Shown here piece after piece: positions 6,037 to 8,713 of a DNA stretch of 8,713 nt. The position numbers were made by a program, and so were the translations under genes. The notes under the pieces were generated by a model. The model did no database searches. It was not told where the DNA came from and saw only the letters and a list, made by a program, of their open reading frames with translations. The number at the start of each line of letters is the position of its first letter. Positions within the stretch are counted from its first letter, which is position 1. Source of the stretch: Bacteroidales bacterium (GTDB lineage: Bacteria; Bacteroidota; Bacteroidia; Bacteroidales; UBA4181); NCBI GenBank assembly GCA_028700615.1, contig JAQVSH010000067.1, positions 1-8,713 on the forward strand, read 5' to 3'.

Positions 6037-7701
6037 TTAAAACGGGAATTCGCTGGTGGAAGTTTCTTCTACTTTTTCAGTCATAGGAGTCTCTGCTATC
6101 TGATGATTGAGGTTTCCGCTCACAAAGATGGCGCGGTAGGGACGGGTAGGACAGGCAAATTCACAGGCGCCGCATCCGATGCACAGGTTCTCTTCAACAC
6201 GGGGAATGGTGAGTCCTTCAATACCGTGAGGAATCATATGTACCGCCTGGGTGGGACAATGTTCTGCACAGGCTCCGCAGGAAGTGTGTTCTGTCTCCAC
6301 AATGCAATTTTCCCGATGAAATTCTGCAATGCCTATCTGCGTGGTTTTTTTCTTTTCAGGATCGCTGAATTTTACCAGGGCCCCGTTCGGACAAATGTCT
6401 GAGCATTTAGTGCAATCATAATTGCAGAAGTTCACATCATAATCCATATGAGGTTTGAGCATATTCATCAATCCGAATTCCAGAAACGAGGGCTTCAGCA
6501 CTCCCGTGGTACAGGCGCTGACACAAAGATGACAGGCTGTACAGGCCTGAGAGAAATGTTCGAAACTCAACGCTCCCGGAGGCATAACAGCATGGTTTCT
6601 CACTACAGGATTTCTTCCGCTCTTATAATTTTCCTCAATGGATTCTCCTCCCGATGCTTTAGCCTCTCTTTTCTGCTTTCCTTCTTCAGAGAGGTTCCCA
6701 ACGGGAAAGTCCTGTGCACCTGACCGGCGGATGGTGAAGGCCACCAAGGGCAAAGCCATCATGGCTCCGGCAATAAATTTTCTTTTGGAATGATCCGGTT
6801 CCGGGTTTATTTTAACCGGATTTTCTTTTTGGGGAGACAAACAGAAGTGATATCCGATACTATTGTTTTTACAGGCGCGGATGCAATTATAACAATTCAC
6901 ACACCGGGAAAAATCAACTTTCATGTTTTTGATATCGATGCATTGGGATTTACAGGCAAACATACATTCTCCACAGCGGGTACATCCGGATTTGCTGATC
7001 CTGATTTTAAACAGTGACAGATGAGAAATGGCCCCCAATAAAGATCCGACAGGACAAAATGTGTTACAATACAATCTTCCCCTAAATAAGGCCAGACCGG
7101 TTACCAGCATTAACATCAGTGCCGGAAATATCAAAGCCTCCCATTGGATCGGACTGATCATCTCAGGGGTAAAAAATCCGGGCAGAAGGGAACGGGTAGC
7201 CCATTCAAGACCGTTGTTTAGGGTGATGAAGAGCGGTTTTCCAAAATCTGCAGCAAAACGGCCAAAATTGCTGTAAGGATCAAGGGCTTCCAGTAAAATA
7301 TCAGTTCCGGTAAACAATGCAGACAGAATGACTATAATAAGTATACTGTACCGCAGCCAGTGATGGGCGTGCGAGTAACGGAGCTTAATTCTTTTCGGAC
7401 GGATTTTCTTTCCGATAAAATAGATAAAGTCCTTCATCATGCCCAGCGGGCAGATCCATGAACAATACACCCTGCCAAAAAGCAGTGTCAGCAGCAGCAC
7501 CAGGACAAATCCCCCGGCCGCAATTCCAAATGTCAGAAAAATACATTTTAATAAGGAAGGAACAAACTGTGCCCAGGTTAATGCACTGAACAAATTCTCC
7601 GGCGCCCGAAGCGTAAAATCAAAAAATATGTACGCAAACAGACAGATGGTCGCCACTTCAACGGCTACCCGGAGTGGTTTTAGAAATTTTTGAAGTTGCA
7701 T
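6037..7701 (-). CDS. Membrane polyferredoxin, NapH-like membrane part fused to a NapG-like multi-cluster ferredoxin part
   Basis: Probable membrane-bound electron carrier of 554 residues. The N-terminal half has hydrophobic segments at about 12-30, 50-76, 117-140 and 188-206. CX3CP motifs lie at C80-C84 and C212-C216, the signature of NapH/CcoG-type proteins. A two-cluster ferredoxin follows (C240/243/246/250 and C267/270/273/277). A basic stretch SKRKF and a hydrophobic segment (309-324) come next, resembling a degenerate Tat signal or an extra membrane anchor. The C-terminal domain has four more four-Cys sets: C387/390/393/397, C426/430/433/437 (CX3C first), C466/475/478/482 (CX8C first) and C507/510/513/517. 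From family knowledge, NapH passes electrons from quinol and NapG is a Tat-exported tetra-cluster ferredoxin, so this looks like the two joined. No nap reductase genes are in the window. The start ATG at 7701 lies 3 nt after the DUF362 stop, so the two are surely co-transcribed. Partner enzyme and direction of electron flow are unknown. Confidence 0.88.
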   Translation of the reverse strand: MQLQKFLKPLRVAVEVATICLFAYIFFDFTLRAPENLFSALTWAQFVPSLLKCIFLTFGIAAGGFVLVLLLTLLFGRVYCSWICPLGMMKDFIYFIGKKIRPKRIKLRYSHAHHWLRYSILIIVILSALFTGTDILLEALDPYSNFGRFAADFGKPLFITLNNGLEWATRSLLPGFFTPEMISPIQWEALIFPALMLMLVTGLALFRGRLYCNTFCPVGSLLGAISHLSLFKIRISKSGCTRCGECMFACKSQCIDIKNMKVDFSRCVNCYNCIRACKNNSIGYHFCLSPQKENPVKINPEPDHSKRKFIAGAMMALPLVAFTIRRSGAQDFPVGNLSEEGKQKREAKASGGESIEENYKSGRNPVVRNHAVMPPGALSFEHFSQACTACHLCVSACTTGVLKPSFLEFGLMNMLKPHMDYDVNFCNYDCTKCSDICPNGALVKFSDPEKKKTTQIGIAEFHRENCIVETEHTSCGACAEHCPTQAVHMIPHGIEGLTIPRVEENLCIGCGACEFACPTRPYRAIFVSGNLNHQIAETPMTEKVEETSTSEFPF

Positions 7702-7704
7702 GAT

Positions 7705-8640
7705 TTAACCCAGATTGATTCGCTGAATATTGAGTTTGCTCAGATCCATCTGGCCCAATCCCATCCCGGCCGCAAGACGGATATGATCCACTTCCTGGGC
7801 TTTCTTTCCGAAAATGGCCGCTGCAGCCGCGTCGGCAGCTACAATGTCCTTTGAGATAATTAATGATTTAGCCAGCGTAACATCATTGATGGAAACGCCC
7901 TTGGGCCCGTTACGCTTCATAACCCGGTATGCATCGATAATGTTCAGCGTAGGTTTTTTCCAGGTAATAAAATCGGCAATACACTGCTGAAGGTCATTCT
8001 GATGCCAGAAGCCTCTGTCCCATACGACCCCCATCATGTTTTTCATGGAAATGGTAATTCCGGCGCCTCCGTGATGTTTCAGGATAGGAACGTTGATAAA
8101 CACATCGCTATTGATCACCAGCTCATGTACCTTCGCGCTTTTTAATTTTTTTGCTTTCGGAAAGCTTACGGTTTTATACATGCTTTCAACATCGCCTGAT
8201 ACAACATTGGCCCCGGCATCCTTAGCCGCTTTTTCAATGCCGCTGTTTTCATAACTTCTGCGCCAGTTATCGCAGGTTCTGTCAAACACGGAAACTGATT
8301 TAGCTCCCGCTTTAAAGCAATGTTCGATAATTTTTGCCACCAGTTGGGGATTGGTATTGGCTCCTCTTTCAGGGGATGCATCCCATCCGATATTGGGCTT
8401 TACTAAAACCGTCTGCCCTTTACTGACAAATTTTTCCATGCCACCCATGGCAGCAATCGCTTTTTCAAACATCGCCACAGGCTCGCCATTCATAACAGCA
8501 ACCATGTCGTATGCCTGTGCGGTATTTCCCGGAGCATATGCGGCCAGCGCTTCTTCCACAGAAATCATGCCGACGGTGGTACCCAAGCCGGCAACCGTCA
8601 ATCCTGTGCCCATAGTCTTTAAAAAATTTCTTCTTTCCAT
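7705..8640 (-). CDS. Tat-exported DUF362-domain protein
   Basis: A 311-residue protein predicted to be folded in the cytoplasm and exported by the Tat pathway. MERRNFLKTMGTGLTVAGLG at the N-terminus holds the twin-arginine motif RRNFLK and a hydrophobic stretch, with likely cleavage in the Ala-rich region around 31-35. The ATG at 8640 is chosen because it puts the twin arginines three residues in. The frame stays open to the window edge, with another ATG at 8703, which would add an unlikely 21-residue extension. DUF362 hallmarks are VLVKPNIGW (78-86), the basic/His strand INVPILKHH (182-190), ISMKNMMGVVWD (197-208), IIDAYRVM with NGPKG (235-248), and DIVAADAAAAAIFG (265-278). There are only three cysteines (C108, C123, C220) and no ferredoxin domain, unlike some DUF362 proteins. 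The downstream polyferredoxin 3 nt away may supply the electrons. Enzymatic activity is not established for this type, so none is assigned. Confidence 0.88.
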   Translation of the reverse strand: MERRNFLKTMGTGLTVAGLGTTVGMISVEEALAAYAPGNTAQAYDMVAVMNGEPVAMFEKAIAAMGGMEKFVSKGQTVLVKPNIGWDASPERGANTNPQLVAKIIEHCFKAGAKSVSVFDRTCDNWRRSYENSGIEKAAKDAGANVVSGDVESMYKTVSFPKAKKLKSAKVHELVINSDVFINVPILKHHGGAGITISMKNMMGVVWDRGFWHQNDLQQCIADFITWKKPTLNIIDAYRVMKRNGPKGVSINDVTLAKSLIISKDIVAADAAAAAIFGKKAQEVDHIRLAAGMGLGQMDLSKLNIQRINLG

Positions 8641-8713
8641 GTCAGCTCTTTTTAATAGATTTTTTGAATATCTGTAAAACACCTTTTGATTCACCCATAT
8701 CATCCGGGAATCG

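Noticed and set aside
8641..8703. Longer DUF362 form starting at the ATG at 8703
   Set aside because: It would put 21 extra residues ahead of a Tat signal that already begins properly at 8640. It cannot be fully excluded, because the frame is open to the window edge.

Overview
The window looks like chromosomal DNA from a member of the Bacteroidota, most likely Bacteroidia. It carries a SusC/SusD nutrient-uptake pair, shows no strong Shine-Dalgarno sequences, has AT-rich intergenic DNA, and contains TAnnTTTG-type -7 promoter elements as in Bacteroides. I cannot name the genus. Every convincing gene lies on the minus strand, so transcription runs from high to low coordinates. No tRNA, rRNA, CRISPR array, insertion sequence or integrase is visible.

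Reading in the direction of transcription, the right end (6037-8640, possibly starting beyond the window) is a tightly packed pair. A Tat-exported DUF362 protein is followed, 3 nt later, by a 554-aa membrane polyferredoxin that looks like NapH and NapG joined in one chain. The polyferredoxin has two CX3CP motifs in the membrane part and six four-cysteine iron-sulfur motifs. The unit closes with a terminator that has a perfect 18-bp stem (5951-5994). The likely theme is electron transfer across or along the cytoplasmic membrane to a periplasmic DUF362 protein. Its substrate and physiological role cannot be read from the sequence.

Next comes a 468-bp gap (5569-6036). It holds that terminator, a set of helically phased T-tracts, a good Bacteroidetes-type promoter candidate, and a leader of about 220 nt containing two perfect AT-rich palindromes. 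This leader precedes susC (1083 aa, TonB-dependent outer-membrane transporter without an STN domain) and susD (554 aa, surface lipoprotein), 32 nt apart. A terminator with a UUCG tetraloop follows immediately (about 570-600). The uptake operon therefore appears to hold only these two genes, with no enzyme, sigma/anti-sigma pair or hybrid sensor beside it in the window.

The left end (1-402) is the N-terminal half of a short-chain dehydrogenase/reductase with its own promoter candidate. It resembles the D-mannonate oxidoreductase (fructuronate reductase) type of SDR. If so, hexuronate catabolism is encoded just beyond the window, and the neighbouring SusCD pair may import a uronate-containing glycan, although the two are separate transcription units.

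The most interesting part is the DUF362 plus fused polyferredoxin module. It consists of recognisable families whose joint function is, as far as I know, not established.
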